Assembly (NCBI GenBank): GCA_012517815.1 | Contig: JAAYUF010000073.1 | Coordinates: forward strand, 1-51,956 | Direction of reading: 5' to 3' | Source of the DNA: Clostridiales bacterium | Lineage (GTDB): Bacteria > Bacillota > Clostridia > Christensenellales > Aristaeellaceae | Length of the DNA stretch: 51,956 bases | Shown here: piece after piece, positions 1 to 14,311 of the stretch | Position numbering within the stretch: position 1 is the first letter of the stretch | Layout of the letters: every line of letters begins with the position of its first letter | Position numbers and translations under genes: made by a program | Notes under the pieces: model-generated | The model's input: only the letters and a program-made list of their open reading frames with translations | Told to the model about the DNA's origin: nothing | The model's database searches: none

Positions 1-153
1 CCGAAGGTTTCCAAAGGGCGAGCGGAAAGCCCTTTGGTGCGCCCGCAGGCGCATCCCCTGCCTGCGCCGCCGAGGTGCAAAACAAAAAAAGACACCCCTG
101 ATTAACCAATAGAAAAGGGGCTAAAGGGGGGACAAACCATCCCCCCTGCCCCC
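1..153. other. Noncoding DNA upstream of the topoisomerase operon, with hairpins
   Basis: No gene is seen here. Three inverted repeats are visible: CCAAAGGGC/GCCCTTTGG at about 10-38, GGCGCA/TGCGCC at about 48-69, and AGGGGGG/CCCCCCT at about 125-147. The first two may belong to the end of a gene to the left of the window. The third lies just before the promoter of the topoisomerase genes. Confidence 0.5.
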
Positions 154-183
154 TTGTCCATGGCGAAACGAATGTGCTATACT
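154..183 (+). promoter_or_regulatory. Promoter of the topoisomerase operon
   Basis: TTGTCC at 154-159 and TATACT at 178-183 are separated by 18 bases. TG at 175-176 one base before the -10 makes it an extended -10. Transcription should begin near 190, which leaves a leader of about 38 bases and rules out the in-frame start codon at 174. Confidence 0.7.
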
Positions 184-227
184 TCACCTATGCGAACATT
201 TTTTTGCCTTTGAGAGGGAGAGATGGG

Positions 228-2280
228 ATGACCTACGGCGCGCAAAACATACAGGTACTCGAGGGTCTGGACGCGGTGCGCATGCGTCCGGGCATGTACA
301 TCGGCTCCACGGGTTCCCGCGGGCTGCATCACATGCTCTGGGAGATCGTCGATAACGCCGTGGACGAGGCGATGGGCGGCTATGCCCGACATATCGAGGT
401 AACGCTGCACGAGGACGGCTCCGCCAGCGTGTTTGACGACGGTCGCGGCGTGCCGGTGGATATGCACCCCACGCTGGGGGTTTCCGGCGCCGAGGTGATC
501 TATACCAAACTGCATGCCGGCGGCAAATTCAACAACGACAGCTACAGCTACTCCGGCGGGCTGCACGGGGTGGGCGCAAGCGTGGTTAACGCGCTCTCCG
601 CCTGGATGACGGTAGACGTGTTCCGGGATTTCCGGCATTACCAGATCCGCTTTGAAAGCCGGTATGATCCGGAGTTGAAAAAGATCGTCGCGGGGCGGCC
701 GGTGGCGCCCCTCAAGGCGGTGGGCAACACACGCCTGCGCGGCACGCTGGTGCGCTTCATGCCCGACGACCGCGTGTTTGAAACCGGCGTGTTCAACGGC
801 GAGGCCGTCGCGCGCCGCCTGCGGGAGCTGGCGTACCTAAACCGCGGCGTGACCGTGGTGTTTACCGACGAGCGCGCCTCCGCGCCCGCGCCGGCCGTCG
901 CCGACGCGTCCGACGAACTGGACGAAGGCGAGGACGGGCCGCCGCAGGAGGGTGCCACGGCGTCGGAAACCCACGCCGGCACGCAGACGTTCTGCTTTGA
1001 GGGCGGCATCGTGGACTATGTGAAGTACCTCAACGCCGAAAAAACCCCGATGTTTGAGGAGCCGATCTACCTGGAGGGCAGCCGGGAGGATATCCAGTTC
1101 CGCGTGGCCATCCAGTATACCGACAGCTATACGGAAAACGTGTTTTCCTACGTCAACAACATCCCCACCGGCGAGGGCGGTTCGCACGAGACGGGCTTTC
1201 GCGCCGCCTACACCAAGGTGATGAACGACTTTGCCCGCCGGTTGGGCGCGCTCAAGGATAAGGAGGCCAACCTATCCGGCGACGATTTCCGCGAGGGCAT
1301 GACCGCCGTGATGCTCGCCATGGTGAAAAACCCGCAGTTTGAGGGCCAGACCAAGGGAAAGCTTGGCAACACCGAGGTGCGCCCCGCGGTGGAGGCCATC
1401 CTCACCCAGCAGATGACCGCCTACTTTGAGGATTTGAAGCATCAGGAGCTGGCGCAGAGGCTGATCGAAAAGGCCGTGCGCGCGGCGCACGTGCGCGAGG
1501 CGGCCCGCAAGGCGCGGGACGTGGCGCGCACCAAATCCGCGCTGGAAGCCGCGCCGCTGGTGGGCAAGCTCGCCAGTTGCACGGGGCGCAAGCCGGAGAT
1601 CAACGAGCTGTTCATCGTGGAAGGCGACAGCGCCGGCGGCAGCGCCAAACAGGGGCGCGACCGGCGGTTTCAGGCGATCCTCCCGCTGCGCGGCAAGCCG
1701 CTCAACGCCGAGAAGAAACGGCTGGATCAGGTGCTCTCCAACGAGGAGTTCCGCTCGGTGATCACGGCGCTGGGCACCAACATCGACGAGAGCTTCAGCC
1801 TCAAAGGGCTCAAATACCATAAGGTGATCATCCTCAGCGACGCGGATCAGGACGGCGCGCATATCCGCGCGATCCTGCTGACGTTTTTCTACCGCTACAT
1901 GCGGGAACTGATCACCGAAGGGCATGTGTACATCGGCATGCCGCCCCTGTACCGCGTGGCGCGCGGCAACCGCATCGAGTACGCCTATGACGACGCGGAG
2001 CTGAAAACCCTGACCAAGGGCGCGAAAAACTACTCCATCCAGCGCTACAAGGGTCTGGGGGAGATGAACCCGGAGCAGCTGTGGGCCACGACCATGGACC
2101 CCGCCGCGCGCAAGCTTTTGCAGGTAACCATCGAGGACGCCGCGCAGGTGGAGCGCCGCGTGACCGTCCTCATGGGCGACAAGGTGGAGCCGCGCCGCGA
2201 GTACATCAGCCAGTACGCCAATTTCAGCCGCACGGACAGCTTCACCGAAATCAACGATCAGCTGAAAGCGAGGGAAGACC

Positions 2281-2288
<8 letters not shown>
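228..2288 (+). CDS. Type IIA DNA topoisomerase subunit B (GyrB/ParE)
   Basis: This is the ATPase subunit of gyrase or topoisomerase IV, 686 residues. The GHKL ATPase domain shows [10 protein letters not shown] and the lid [16 protein letters not shown]. The TOPRIM domain shows EGDSAGG from E465 and DADQD at 538-542, the acidic residues that hold magnesium, and the C-terminal [10 protein letters not shown] follows. The ATG at 228 is chosen because it follows a GAGAGGGAG ribosome binding site and the promoter overlaps the earlier in-frame start. An Ala/Asp/Glu-rich insertion of about 35-40 residues (roughly 214-254) sits where most homologues have a short charged linker. The next gene overlaps by 8 bases, so the two subunits are probably translationally coupled. 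GyrB and ParE cannot be separated safely by eye. Confidence 0.93.
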
Positions 2289-4773
<2,485 letters not shown>

Positions 4774-4790
4774 GCAGGGATGCCCCGACC

Positions 4791-5270
4791 CCGCCGCAGC
4801 GCAACCAGGCCGGGGGAGACGCCCTTGTTGGGATGCATGGGCGAAACCCTGCCCGCCGTGCGCTTTGCGCCGTGACGCAAACGGCGTAAGCGCCGTAAGC
4901 GCCCAAGGCGCAACGCGACACCGACGCTGGGGATGGTTGCGCTTCCGCGCGCCGCATCGTTTCCCCGCCGCAGCGCAACCAGGCCAGGGGGGGGAGACGT
5001 CCTTGTTGGGACGCATGGGCGAAACCCTGCCCGCCGGGGGCTTTGCGCCGTGACGCAAGCGGCGTAAGCGCCGTAAGCGCCCAAGGCGCAACGCGACACC
5101 GACGCTGGGGATGGTTGCGCTTCCGCGCGCCGCATCGTTTCCCCGCCGCAGCGCAACCAGGCCGGGGGGAGATGCCCCTGTTGGGACGCATGGGCGAAAC
5201 CCTGCTCGCCGGGCGCTTTGCGCCTTGACGCAAACGGCGTAAGCGCCTGAGGCGCAACGCGGCGCAAACA
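4791..5270. repeat. Three tandem copies of a ~175-bp repeat
   Basis: Near-identical units begin at 4791, 4965 and 5143 with CCGCCGCAGCGCAACCAGGC. The periods are 174 and 178 bases, and the third copy is cut short near 5270. Each contains TGACGCAAACGGCGTAAGCG-like and GGCGCAACGCG segments and, in the full copies, GACACCGACGCTGGGGATGG. Frames run through it on both strands but give only Ala/Arg-rich repeat peptides without ribosome binding sites, so it is read as noncoding. It lies between the topoisomerase A gene and a bidirectional terminator. Confidence 0.9.
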
Positions 5271-5340
5271 GGGGCAGCCGTTAGCCGGACGGTTCACCAA
5301 CGTCTGACCCTGTCGGCCATCCCAATCGCGTGCGCGAAAA

Positions 5341-5375
5341 AACGGCCGCCATGCCTGAGCATGGCAGCCGTTTTT
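5341..5375. terminator. Bidirectional rho-independent terminator
   Basis: Arms AACGGCCGCCATGC and GCATGGCAGCCGTT enclose a CTGA loop with one mismatch. The hairpin is followed by TTTTT on the plus strand and preceded by A6, which gives a U-run on the minus strand. It can end the topoisomerase transcript and the convergent acetyltransferase transcript. Confidence 0.9.
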
Positions 5376-5502
5376 CATGAACCGGGAACCGGATCGGGCA
5401 CCCTGTATCCGCCTGCACGCGGAAGCCCGGCAACTGGTAACGCGGCAGGCCCGGCGACCCGCCGGCATTCGTCGCCCGATATCGGCGCCCCCGCCGCGCC
5501 CG

Positions 5503-6072
5503 TCAGCCGCCGGTCGACGGGGCGCCCGCCGCTTCGGGCGTTAGCGCGATCCAGTACCGTTGCAGATCGCAACGGTCCCTTTCGCAGTAGACGGTGTTTT
5601 CGTAGAGGCCGCCGCAGGAGAGTATGGTACGGCGGCTGGCCTCGTTGTCGGTCAGGCAGGAGATCAGCGCGCGCGTAAGCCCCTGGGCGGCGCAGATCGC
5701 CAGGCATTCCGCCAGCATCCGCCGGGCATAGCCCTTGCGACGCTCCGAAGGCCGCACCGAATAGCCGATGTGGCCGCCGTACCGGGAGAGGTACTCGTTC
5801 AGCTCCCGGCGGAACTGGATCATCCCCAGAATGCGGCGGTCGCTGAGGCGCAGAAAAACATACTGATCCGCGAGAACCAGCCCCGCCGGCACGGTTTCGG
5901 AGAATTCCAGCGAGCGGTTGAAGGCCAGCCATTCCATGGCGTCCTCCATCCGGCGAAGGGGGCCGGTGCCGTCCATCGAACTGCCGGCGGCAAGCATTTC
6001 CGCACGGTACGCCAGAATCTCGGCTTCCATGGACGGGTCCGGCTTAACCAGCAGGCATGCATCCAAGGGCAT
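5503..6072 (-). CDS. GNAT-family N-acetyltransferase
   Basis: The protein has 189 residues. The acetyl-CoA-binding core is visible as GHIGYSVRPSERRKGYARRM, a beta4-alpha3 signature with an RRKGYA P-loop, followed by LISCLTDNEASRRTILSCGG, the usual C-terminal 'N..S...' segment. The family moves acetyl groups from acetyl-CoA to amines; the substrate cannot be told. The ATG at 6072 is preferred because GGGAGG lies just upstream, although the spacing is short. The earlier in-frame ATG at 6099 falls inside the rpsT terminator and has no ribosome binding site. It is transcribed in the same direction as rpsT but separated from it by that terminator. Confidence 0.85.
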   Translation of the reverse strand: MPLDACLLVKPDPSMEAEILAYRAEMLAAGSSMDGTGPLRRMEDAMEWLAFNRSLEFSETVPAGLVLADQYVFLRLSDRRILGMIQFRRELNEYLSRYGGHIGYSVRPSERRKGYARRMLAECLAICAAQGLTRALISCLTDNEASRRTILSCGGLYENTVYCERDRCDLQRYWIALTPEAAGAPSTGG

Positions 6073-6094
6073 TCCCTCCCTACTCTTCGGGATA

Positions 6095-6125
6095 CACAAA
6101 ACGGAAGGCTTGCCACCTTCCGTTC
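6095..6125 (-). terminator. rpsT terminator
   Basis: On the minus strand, AACGGAAGG and CCTTCCGTT flank a short loop and are followed by TTTTGTGT. It lies 30 to 60 bases past the rpsT stop codon. Confidence 0.8.
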
Positions 6126-6152
6126 TATGTAGACTTCGCGCGGGGGTCGCCG

Positions 6153-6416
6153 TTACTGCGCGGCTTTCGCCAGCTGTTTGGCCAGGCGTGCCTTTTTGCG
6201 GTTGGCAGTATTCTTGTGCATAATGCCTTTGGCGGCGGCCTTATCAATAGCGGAGGCGGTCACGCTGTAATGCGCGCTTGCGGTCGCGGGATTGGCCGCG
6301 AGCTCCGCGTCAAACTTCTTAATCGCGGTCTTGACCTTGGATTTCACGATCCGATTCCGAAGGTTTTTCTTCTCGCTGACCTTTACACGCTTGATAGCGG
6401 ACTGGATATTGGGCAA
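6153..6416 (-). CDS. rpsT: 30S ribosomal protein S20
   Basis: S20 is a small-subunit protein that binds 16S rRNA. The 87-residue protein starts MPNIQSAIKRVKVSEKKN and is rich in lysine and alanine. It keeps the family ending, in which IDKAAAKGIMHKNTANRKKA is diagnostic. The start codon is TTG at 6416, supported by a perfect GGAGGTGA at 6430-6423 with 6 bases between. Escherichia coli rpsT also starts with UUG, where S20 represses its own translation; similar control here is inference. The gene stands alone and has its own terminator. Confidence 0.97.
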   Translation of the reverse strand: MPNIQSAIKRVKVSEKKNLRNRIVKSKVKTAIKKFDAELAANPATASAHYSVTASAIDKAAAKGIMHKNTANRKKARLAKQLAKAAQ

Positions 6417-6430
6417 CGTTCCTCACCTCC

Positions 6431-6998
6431 TTGTTTCTATAAATCGCAGAATTTAGTTTAACACAGCCAATCCGAAAATGCAAGCGCTAATTCTGCTTGC
6501 GGCGCGGTTTCTGCCATGGGCGTAGAAAACGCCCGGCGGCGTTGCCCGGGGGAGATGAACCCGCAGATAAACGTCAGCGCAGATAAGGGTTTCGTGATTC
6601 CGCCGGAGGGCGGGACGGGGGGAACGCAACGCCGCGGGGGTCCCCCCTGCCCCGCTTTGCACCGGTTAACGCTACCGGCCGGAAAGCGGCGGGATGAAAA
6701 AAATGAATGCTTCCGTCGTTGGCAGGGTGGGCACGCCACCTGCCCAACGGCGATGCGGGAATCCGTCCACGCGAGGCAAGGCGGCGGGGAAGCGGCCGGG
6801 CGGACGACCGTCCCCGCCTGAGCGGCGACGCCGCCTTGACCCGATCGACGACGCCGCGCCCGCAACGCAAACTCCACCTGAACGGCAGCGACCGGCGGCA
6901 CGGCAAGGCCGGTTCGGCTCCATCCGACGGTCCCCGACGCCGGCGACGGCACGGCGGGTTCGCTTGCTCTTTTCCTATATGAAATTTTACGGAAACGG
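6431..6998. other. Long noncoding region between rpsT and the pyr promoter
   Basis: About 570 bases without a supported gene. The open frames here have no ribosome binding site and no recognisable protein. An imperfect inverted repeat GTTGGCAGGGTGG...CCACCTGCCCAAC lies at about 6719-6749. Composition shifts from very GC-rich to AT-rich after about 6960, as the pyr promoter begins. Confidence 0.5.
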
Positions 6999-7027
6999 TT
7001 GACAAAGTAAAATTTCGAAGATAAAAT
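6999..7027 (+). promoter_or_regulatory. Promoter of the pyr operon
   Basis: TTGACA at 6999-7004 and TAAAAT at 7022-7027 are spaced by 17 bases, a near-consensus housekeeping promoter in an AT-rich patch. The predicted leader is only about 45 bases. It contains a TGCGC-ATC-GCGCA hairpin at about 7040-7052 close to the 5' end. There is no room for a PyrR anti-anti-terminator and no U-tract, so classical PyrR attenuation is not seen. Confidence 0.85.
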
Positions 7028-7078
7028 ATATAGTTGAGTATGCGCATCGCGCATCGCCTGACAAGGGGGACGACCGGA

Positions 7079-8340
7079 TTGAACGGCTGGCTCAAAGGCG
7101 CGACGGTCTATCGGCAGGGGAAGCTCCAAAAGGGCGACGTTGCCGTTTGGGAGGGGAAGATCGCCGAGGGCGTACCATTTCTTCCGCACGACGGAGGCTC
7201 CGCTGTTCCCATTGTTTTTTCCGAGAATTGCATCATCAGCCCCGGTTTCGCAGATGTTCACGTTCATTTGCGGGAACCGGGTTTTTCGTATAAAGAAACC
7301 ATGGAAACAGGTACCCGCGCGGCCGCCCGCGGCGGCTACACGATGCTGTGCAGCATGCCCAACCTGAACCCGGCGCCCGATACGGTTGCGCACCTCCGGG
7401 AGCAGCTGACCCTCATCGGCCGGGACGCGCGGGTGCGGGTGAAACCCTACGGGTGCATCACCCTGGGGCAGAAGGGCGAGGGCGAGCTGGTCGATTACGC
7501 GGCGCTCACGCCCTATGTGGCGGGCTTTTCCGACGACGGCCGCGGGGTGCAGAGCGAAAGCACCATGCGCGAAGCCATGACCCGCATCGCGGCCGCGGGC
7601 GGGCTGCTGGCGGCCCACTGCGAGCAGGACGATCTGCTGCGGGGCGGCTACGTCCATCAGGGCGCATACGCCCGCGCCCACGGCCATCGGGGCATTTCCT
7701 CGGAAAGCGAGTGGCGGCAGGTGGAGCGCGACCTGCGCCTGGCCAGGGAAACCGGCTGCAAATATCACGTGTGCCACGTCTCCTGCAAGGAAAGCGCCCA
7801 GCTGATCCGACGAGCCAAGGCTCAAGGGGTGGACGTGACCTGCGAGACCGCGCCGCACTACCTGCTGCTGTGCGACGAGGATTTGCAGGAGGACGGGCGC
7901 TTCAAGATGAACCCGCCGCTGCGCAGCCGCGAGGACCGGGACGCGCTGGTCGCGGCCGCGCTGGACGGCACCATCGATATGATCGCCACCGACCACGCCC
8001 CCCACGCGGCGTCGGAGAAATCCCTGGGGTTGGAAAAAAGCGCGATGGGCGTAGTGGGGCTGGAGTGCGCCTTCGCGGTCCTCTACACGGGGCTGGTACG
8101 CACGGGCACGATGCCGCTGGAAAGGCTTTTGCACATGCTCACCGACGCGCCCCGCGCCCGCTTCGGACTCTCGCCCAAAACCCTTTCGGCCGGAGAAAGC
8201 GCCGATCTGACGGTGCTGGACCTCAGCCGCGCATGGACGGTCGACCCGGCGGACTTTCTCTCCCGGGGCCGCGCGACGCCATTTGCCGGCGCGCGCGTCT
8301 ATGGGAGCTGCGAACTCACTTTGGTAGGAGGGGAAACCGT

Positions 8341-8368
<28 letters not shown>
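7079..8368 (+). CDS. pyrC: Dihydroorotase
   Basis: It closes carbamoyl-aspartate to dihydroorotate, step 3 of UMP synthesis. The metal-site motifs of class I dihydroorotases are present: DVHVHLREPG, AAHCEQDD, CHVSCKES and TDHAPH, then GVVGLECAF. The start is taken as TTG at 7079, giving 429 residues, because AAGGGGG lies 9 bases before it. The TTG at 7034 and ATG at 7040 are in frame but sit on or beside the expected transcription start and have no ribosome binding site. It is the first gene of the operon and overlaps carA by 28 bases. Confidence 0.93.
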
Positions 8369-9436
<1,068 letters not shown>

Positions 9437-9444
<8 letters not shown>

Positions 9445-12400
9445 GCGCAAAGACCTCCGCCGCATCATGGTGATCGGCTCCGGCCCCATCGTGATCGGGC
9501 AGGCCGCGGAATTTGACTACGCGGGCACGCAGGCGTGCCTGGCCCTGCGGGAGGAAGGCTACGAGGTGATCCTCGTCAACTCCAACCCCGCCACCATCAT
9601 GACCGATACGCACATCGCCGACAAGGTGTACATGGAACCCCTGACGCTGGAATACGTCGCCAAGATCCTGCGCTACGAGCGCCCGGACGCCATCCTGCCG
9701 GGGCTGGGCGGGCAGACGGGCTTAAACCTCGCCATGCAGCTCTCCCGCAAGGGCGTGCTGGACGAGTGCGGCGTGGAAATTCTGGGCACGAGCTTTGCCT
9801 CCATCGAAATGGCGGAGGACCGGGAGAAGTTCAAGGAGCTTTGCCAGCGGCTGGGCGAGCCGGTGCTGCCCAGTAAAATCGCCACCACGCAGCAGGAAGG
9901 GCTGGCCGCCGCGGCCGAGATCGGCTACCCCGTGGTGCTGCGCCCCGCCTTTACGCTGGGCGGCACGGGCGGCGGCTTCGCCGACGACGAAACCGAGCTG
10001 CTGCCCATGATGGAGCACGCGCTGCAGCTGTCCCCGGTGCATCAGGTGCTGGTGGAAAAGAGCATCAAGGGGTATAAGGAAATCGAGTACGAGGTGATGC
10101 GCGACCGCAACGATACCGCCATCGCCGTGTGCAACATGGAAAACCTCGACCCCGTGGGCGTGCACACCGGCGATTCGATCGTCGTGTGCCCCAGCCAGAC
10201 GCTGACCAACAAGGAATACCACATGCTCCGGGACAGCGCGCTTCGGATCATCCGCGCGCTTAAAATCGAGGGCGGCTGCAACGTGCAGTTCGCGCTGGAC
10301 CCCTACAGCTTCCAGTACTTTTTAATCGAGGTCAACCCGCGCGTGAGCCGCTCCTCGGCGCTGGCCAGCAAGGCCAGCGGCTACCCCATCGCGCGGGTTT
10401 CGGCCAAGGTCGCGGTAGGCATGCGGCTGGACGAAATCCCGCTGGCCAACACCCCCGCCTGCTTTGAGCCGGCGCTGGACTACATCGTCACCAAAATCGC
10501 GCGCTTCCCCTTTGACAAGCTCGAAGGCGCCAGCAACCGGCTGTCCACGCAGATGAAGGCGACCGGCGAGGTGATGAGCATCGGCCGCACGTTTGAGGAA
10601 AGCCTGCTAAAGGCCGTGCGCTCGCTGGAGATCGGCGCGTGCCACCTGTACGCGCCGAAGTTCGACGGCATGAGTGCGGAAGAACTGCTCCGCTATGTGC
10701 ACGACGCAACCGACGACCGACTGTTCGCCATCGCCCAGCTCATTCGCAAGGGCGTGGACCTGAGCCTGATCTATAACGAAACGATGATCGACATGTTCTT
10801 CCTGGAGAAGATTCGCAACATCGTGGATTTCGAAAGCCCCCTGCGCGTCTCCAAGGGCGACCCCGATACGCTCCGGGCCGCCAAGCGCATGGGCCTGAGC
10901 GACCGCTACATAGGCCAGGTGTGGGGCCTAAACGAGAAGGAAGTTTTTGCCCTGCGCCGGGGGATGAACCTCCTGCCCGTCTACAAGATGATCGACACCT
11001 GCGCCAGCGAGTTTGACAGCTACGTGCCCTATTTCTACTCCACCTACGAGGAGGAGAACGAGTCGATCGTCTCCGAGCGCAGGAAGATCGTCGTGCTGGG
11101 CTCCGGGCCCATCCGCATCGGGCAGGGCGTGGAGTTTGACTACTCCACCGTGCACGCCATCTGGACCATCCGCGCCGCGGGGTACGAGGCCATCATCATC
11201 AACAACAACCCCGAGACCGTCTCCACCGATTACACCACCAGCGACAAGCTCTACTTTGAGCCGCTCACCGTGGAGGATGTGATGAACATCCTGACGCTGG
11301 AAAAACCCGAGGGCGTGATCGTGAGCCTGGGCGGGCAGACGGCCATCAACCTGGCCGAGCGCCTGCACGCCATGGGGGTCAAGATCATCGGCACCGACGT
11401 GCAGGCCATCAACCGCGCGGAGAACCGCGATTCCTTCGAGAAGATCATGAACGAGCTGGGCATCCCCCAGCCGTTGGGCAAGGCGGTAACCGATATTGAA
11501 ACCGGCGTAAAGGCGGCCGAGCGCATCGGCTACCCCGTGCTCGTGCGCCCCAGCTACGTGCTGGGCGGGCGCGCCATGCAGATCGTCAACAACGAAAAAG
11601 CCCTGCGCCACTACCTGCGCACTGCCGTGATGCTCAACGAGGAAGAGCCTGTGCTGGTGGACAAGTACATCTTCGGCAAGGAGCTGGAAACCGACGCCGT
11701 GTGCGACGGGGAAAACGTCTACATCCCGGGCGTGATGGAGCACGTGGAGCGCACCGGCATCCACAGCGGCGATTCCATCAGCGTCTACCCCACCTTCAGC
11801 ATCAGCGACAAGGCCAAGCAGACCATTGTGGATTACACCGTGCGGCTGGGGCTTGGCATCGGCATCGTGGGGCTTTACAACATCCAGTTCATTGTCGACC
11901 GGGCGGACAACGTCTACGTCATCGAGGTCAACCCCCGCTCCAGCCGCACGGTGCCTTTCATCAGCAAGGCGACGGGCGTGCCGCTGGCGGATATCGGCAC
12001 CCGCGCGATGCTGGGGCAGAGCCTGCGGTCGCAGGGCATCACCGAGGTGATCGCCCTGGAAAAGAAACGCTGGTACGTCAAGGTGCCGGCCTTCAGCTTC
12101 AGCAAGCTGCGGGGCATGGACGCGTACTTAAGCCCGGAGATGAAATCCACGGGCGAGGCCATCGGCTACGACAACACCCTAAACCGCGCGCTGTACAAGG
12201 CCATGCAGTCCAGCGGGATGAACGTGAGCAACTTCGGCACCATCTTTGTGACGCTTTCCGACGCCGACAAGGAGGAGGCCCTGCCGCTGATCCTCCGGTT
12301 TTACAACCTGGGCTTCAACATCGAGGCCACGCGCGGCACGGCGGAATTCCTCAAGGAGCACGGCATCCGCACGCGGGTGCGAAGGAAACTTAGCGAGGGC

Positions 12401-12619
12401 AGCGAGGAAATCCTCGACTCCCTCCGGCAGGGGCACGTGAACTACGTGATCAACACCCGCACGCCGGGCAGCGACAGCCACCTGACCGACGGCGCGAAGA
12501 TTCGCCGCTGCGCCGTGGAAAACAACGTGACCATCTTCACCGCGCTGGACACGGTGCGCGTGCTGCTCAACGTTCTGGAGGAGATCACCCTGTGCGTCTC
12601 CACCATCGACGCGCAGTAA
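9437..12619 (+). CDS. carB: Carbamoyl-phosphate synthase large subunit
   Basis: It makes carbamoyl phosphate from bicarbonate, ammonia and two ATP. At 1060 residues it is full length. Two homologous halves are clear: each begins with a dinucleotide-like segment ([19 protein letters not shown] and [19 protein letters not shown]) and has an ATP-grasp fold ([12 protein letters not shown] and [11 protein letters not shown]). A methylglyoxal-synthase-like allosteric domain follows, ending in [10 protein letters not shown]. That domain normally senses UMP and ornithine/IMP. The ribosome binding site AAGGAGGG lies in the end of carA. A single carAB inside the pyr operon may have to serve arginine synthesis as well unless a second copy exists. 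Confidence 0.98.
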
Positions 12620-12641
12620 CCTGCCGGGAAAGGACGCCCGC

Positions 12642-13415
12642 ATGAAGTTTACCGTACAGGAAAACAAACCGCTCACCGCGACCGTGTACCGCATGACGTT
12701 GCGGGGCGATACCCGCGCCCTGCTGCGCCCCGGCCAGTTCGTCCAGCTGCAACTGCCCGGCTTTTACCTGCGCCGGCCGTTTTCGGTGTACGACTGGTCG
12801 CCCGCCGAGCGGGGCTGCATGACCCTCGTCTACAAAACCGTGGGCCGCGGCACCGAGGCCATGACCCGCATCCCCGTGGGCGCGACGCTGGACGCCCTGG
12901 TTGGGCTGGGCAACGGGTTTATCACCGACGATATCCCGGCGGCCGCGGCCGCCCGGGCGCCGCTGCTGATCGGCGGGGGCGTGGGGGTGCCGCCGCTGTA
13001 CGGGCTGTGCAGGCGGCTGCTTTTGCAGGGCCAGCGCCCCGCGGCCGTGCTGGGCTTCAACACCCGCGAGGAGGTGATCCTCCGGGCGGATTTCGAGGCG
13101 CTGGGCATCCCGGTCACCGTTGCCACCGTGGACGGCAGCGAGGGCGTGAAGGGCTTTGTGGCCGACGCCGTGGAAACGCTCGCCGCCCCGCTGGACTACG
13201 TGTACACCTGCGGGCCGGAGCCGATGCTCAGGGCCGTGCACGCGCTGTGCGGCCGCAAGGGCGTGGGCGGCCAGTTCAGCTTTGAGGAGCGCATGGGCTG
13301 CGGCTTTGGGGCCTGCATGGGCTGCACCTGCGAAACCGTCACCGGCGGCAAGCGCATCTGCAAGGAAGGGCCGGTGCTCGTATGGGAGGAGATCCTATGG
13401 CAGACACGCGGGTAA
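12642..13415 (+). CDS. pyrK: Dihydroorotate dehydrogenase electron-transfer subunit
   Basis: PyrK links PyrD to NAD through FAD and a [2Fe-2S] cluster. The 257-residue protein has a flavin-binding barrel with LRRPFSVYDW (RxxS), an NAD-binding half with LLIGGGVGVPPLYGL, and a C-terminal cysteine cluster CGFGACMGCTC with a fourth Cys in KRICKEG. These are the expected cluster ligands. It overlaps pyrD by 19 bases, which fits a stable PyrDB-PyrK complex. AAAGGACG precedes the ATG. Confidence 0.96.
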   Translation: MKFTVQENKPLTATVYRMTLRGDTRALLRPGQFVQLQLPGFYLRRPFSVYDWSPAERGCMTLVYKTVGRGTEAMTRIPVGATLDALVGLGNGFITDDIPAAAAARAPLLIGGGVGVPPLYGLCRRLLLQGQRPAAVLGFNTREEVILRADFEALGIPVTVATVDGSEGVKGFVADAVETLAAPLDYVYTCGPEPMLRAVHALCGRKGVGGQFSFEERMGCGFGACMGCTCETVTGGKRICKEGPVLVWEEILWQTRG

Positions 13416-14311
13416 CCCTCTCGGGCATCACGCTGGATAACCCCGTGATCCCCGCCAGCGGAACGTTCGGCTTCGGGCAGGAGTTCCAGGATTACTACGA
13501 TATCAACGTGCTGGGCACGTTTTCCTTCAAAGGCACCACGCGGGAGCCGCGCCTGGGCAACCCCACGCCCCGCATTGCGGAAACCGCCTGCGGCATGCTC
13601 AACGCCGTGGGCCTGCAAAACCCGGGCGTGGAGCATGTGATCAGCCACGAGCTCGCGGAGCTTGCGACCTTCTTTCACAAGCCCGTGATGGCCAACGTCA
13701 ACGGCTTTTCCATTGAGGAGTACGCGTACGTGGCCCAAAGGCTCGCCCGGCAGCCGCAGGTCGGCTGGCTGGAAGTGAACGTCAGCTGCCCCAACGTCCA
13801 CGGCGGGGGCATGGCCTTCGGCCTCGCGCCCGAAAGCGCCGCGGCGGTCACCCGCGCGGTGCGCGCCGTAACCGACAAACCCCTGTACATCAAGCTAAGC
13901 CCCAACGTGACCGACATCGTTTCCATTGCCCGCGCCTGCGAGGACGCCGGCGCGGACGGCCTGTGCCTGATCAACACCCTGCTGGGCATGCGCATCGACC
14001 TGCGCACCCGCAAACCGTTGCTGGCCAACCGCACGGGCGGCCTGTCCGGCCCGGCGGTGTTCCCGGTGGCGCTTCGCATGGTGTACCAGGTATCCCAGGC
14101 GGTGCGGGTGCCGGTGATCGGCATGGGCGGCGTCGCCAGCGCCTGCGACGTGGTGGAAATGATGCTGGCCGGCGCGACCGCCGTGCAGGTGGGGGCGCAG
14201 AACCTGGTCAACCCCTGCGCCTGCAGGGAGATCATCGAGGACCTTCCCCGGGTCATGGAACGCTACAACATCCAAACCTTACGCGACATTACAGGAGGTG
14301 CGTGGAAATGA
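13397..14311 (+). CDS. pyrD: Dihydroorotate dehydrogenase, catalytic subunit (PyrDB type)
   Basis: It oxidises dihydroorotate to orotate with FMN. The protein has 304 residues. The catalytic base is a cysteine in [17 protein letters not shown], which marks the class 1B enzymes that use NAD through PyrK. The phosphate-binding end shows [21 protein letters not shown]. The ATG at 13397 is chosen over an in-frame ATG at 13382 because GGGAGGAGAT lies at the right distance. It overlaps pyrF by ATGA. Confidence 0.95.
   Translation: MADTRVTLSGITLDNPVIPASGTFGFGQEFQDYYDINVLGTFSFKGTTREPRLGNPTPRIAETACGMLNAVGLQNPGVEHVISHELAELATFFHKPVMANVNGFSIEEYAYVAQRLARQPQVGWLEVNVSCPNVHGGGMAFGLAPESAAAVTRAVRAVTDKPLYIKLSPNVTDIVSIARACEDAGADGLCLINTLLGMRIDLRTRKPLLANRTGGLSGPAVFPVALRMVYQVSQAVRVPVIGMGGVASACDVVEMMLAGATAVQVGAQNLVNPCACREIIEDLPRVMERYNIQTLRDITGGAWK

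Noticed and set aside
4791..5270. CRISPR array from evenly spaced repeats
   Set aside because: The units are about 175 bp of continuous near-identity with no unique spacers, and there are no cas genes. The 112-bp repeat at 43441-43735 was rejected as CRISPR for the same reason.
7028..7078. PyrR attenuator or pyrimidine riboswitch in the pyr leader
   Set aside because: The leader is only about 45 bases and has no terminator or anti-terminator pair; only a 5-base hairpin is visible.
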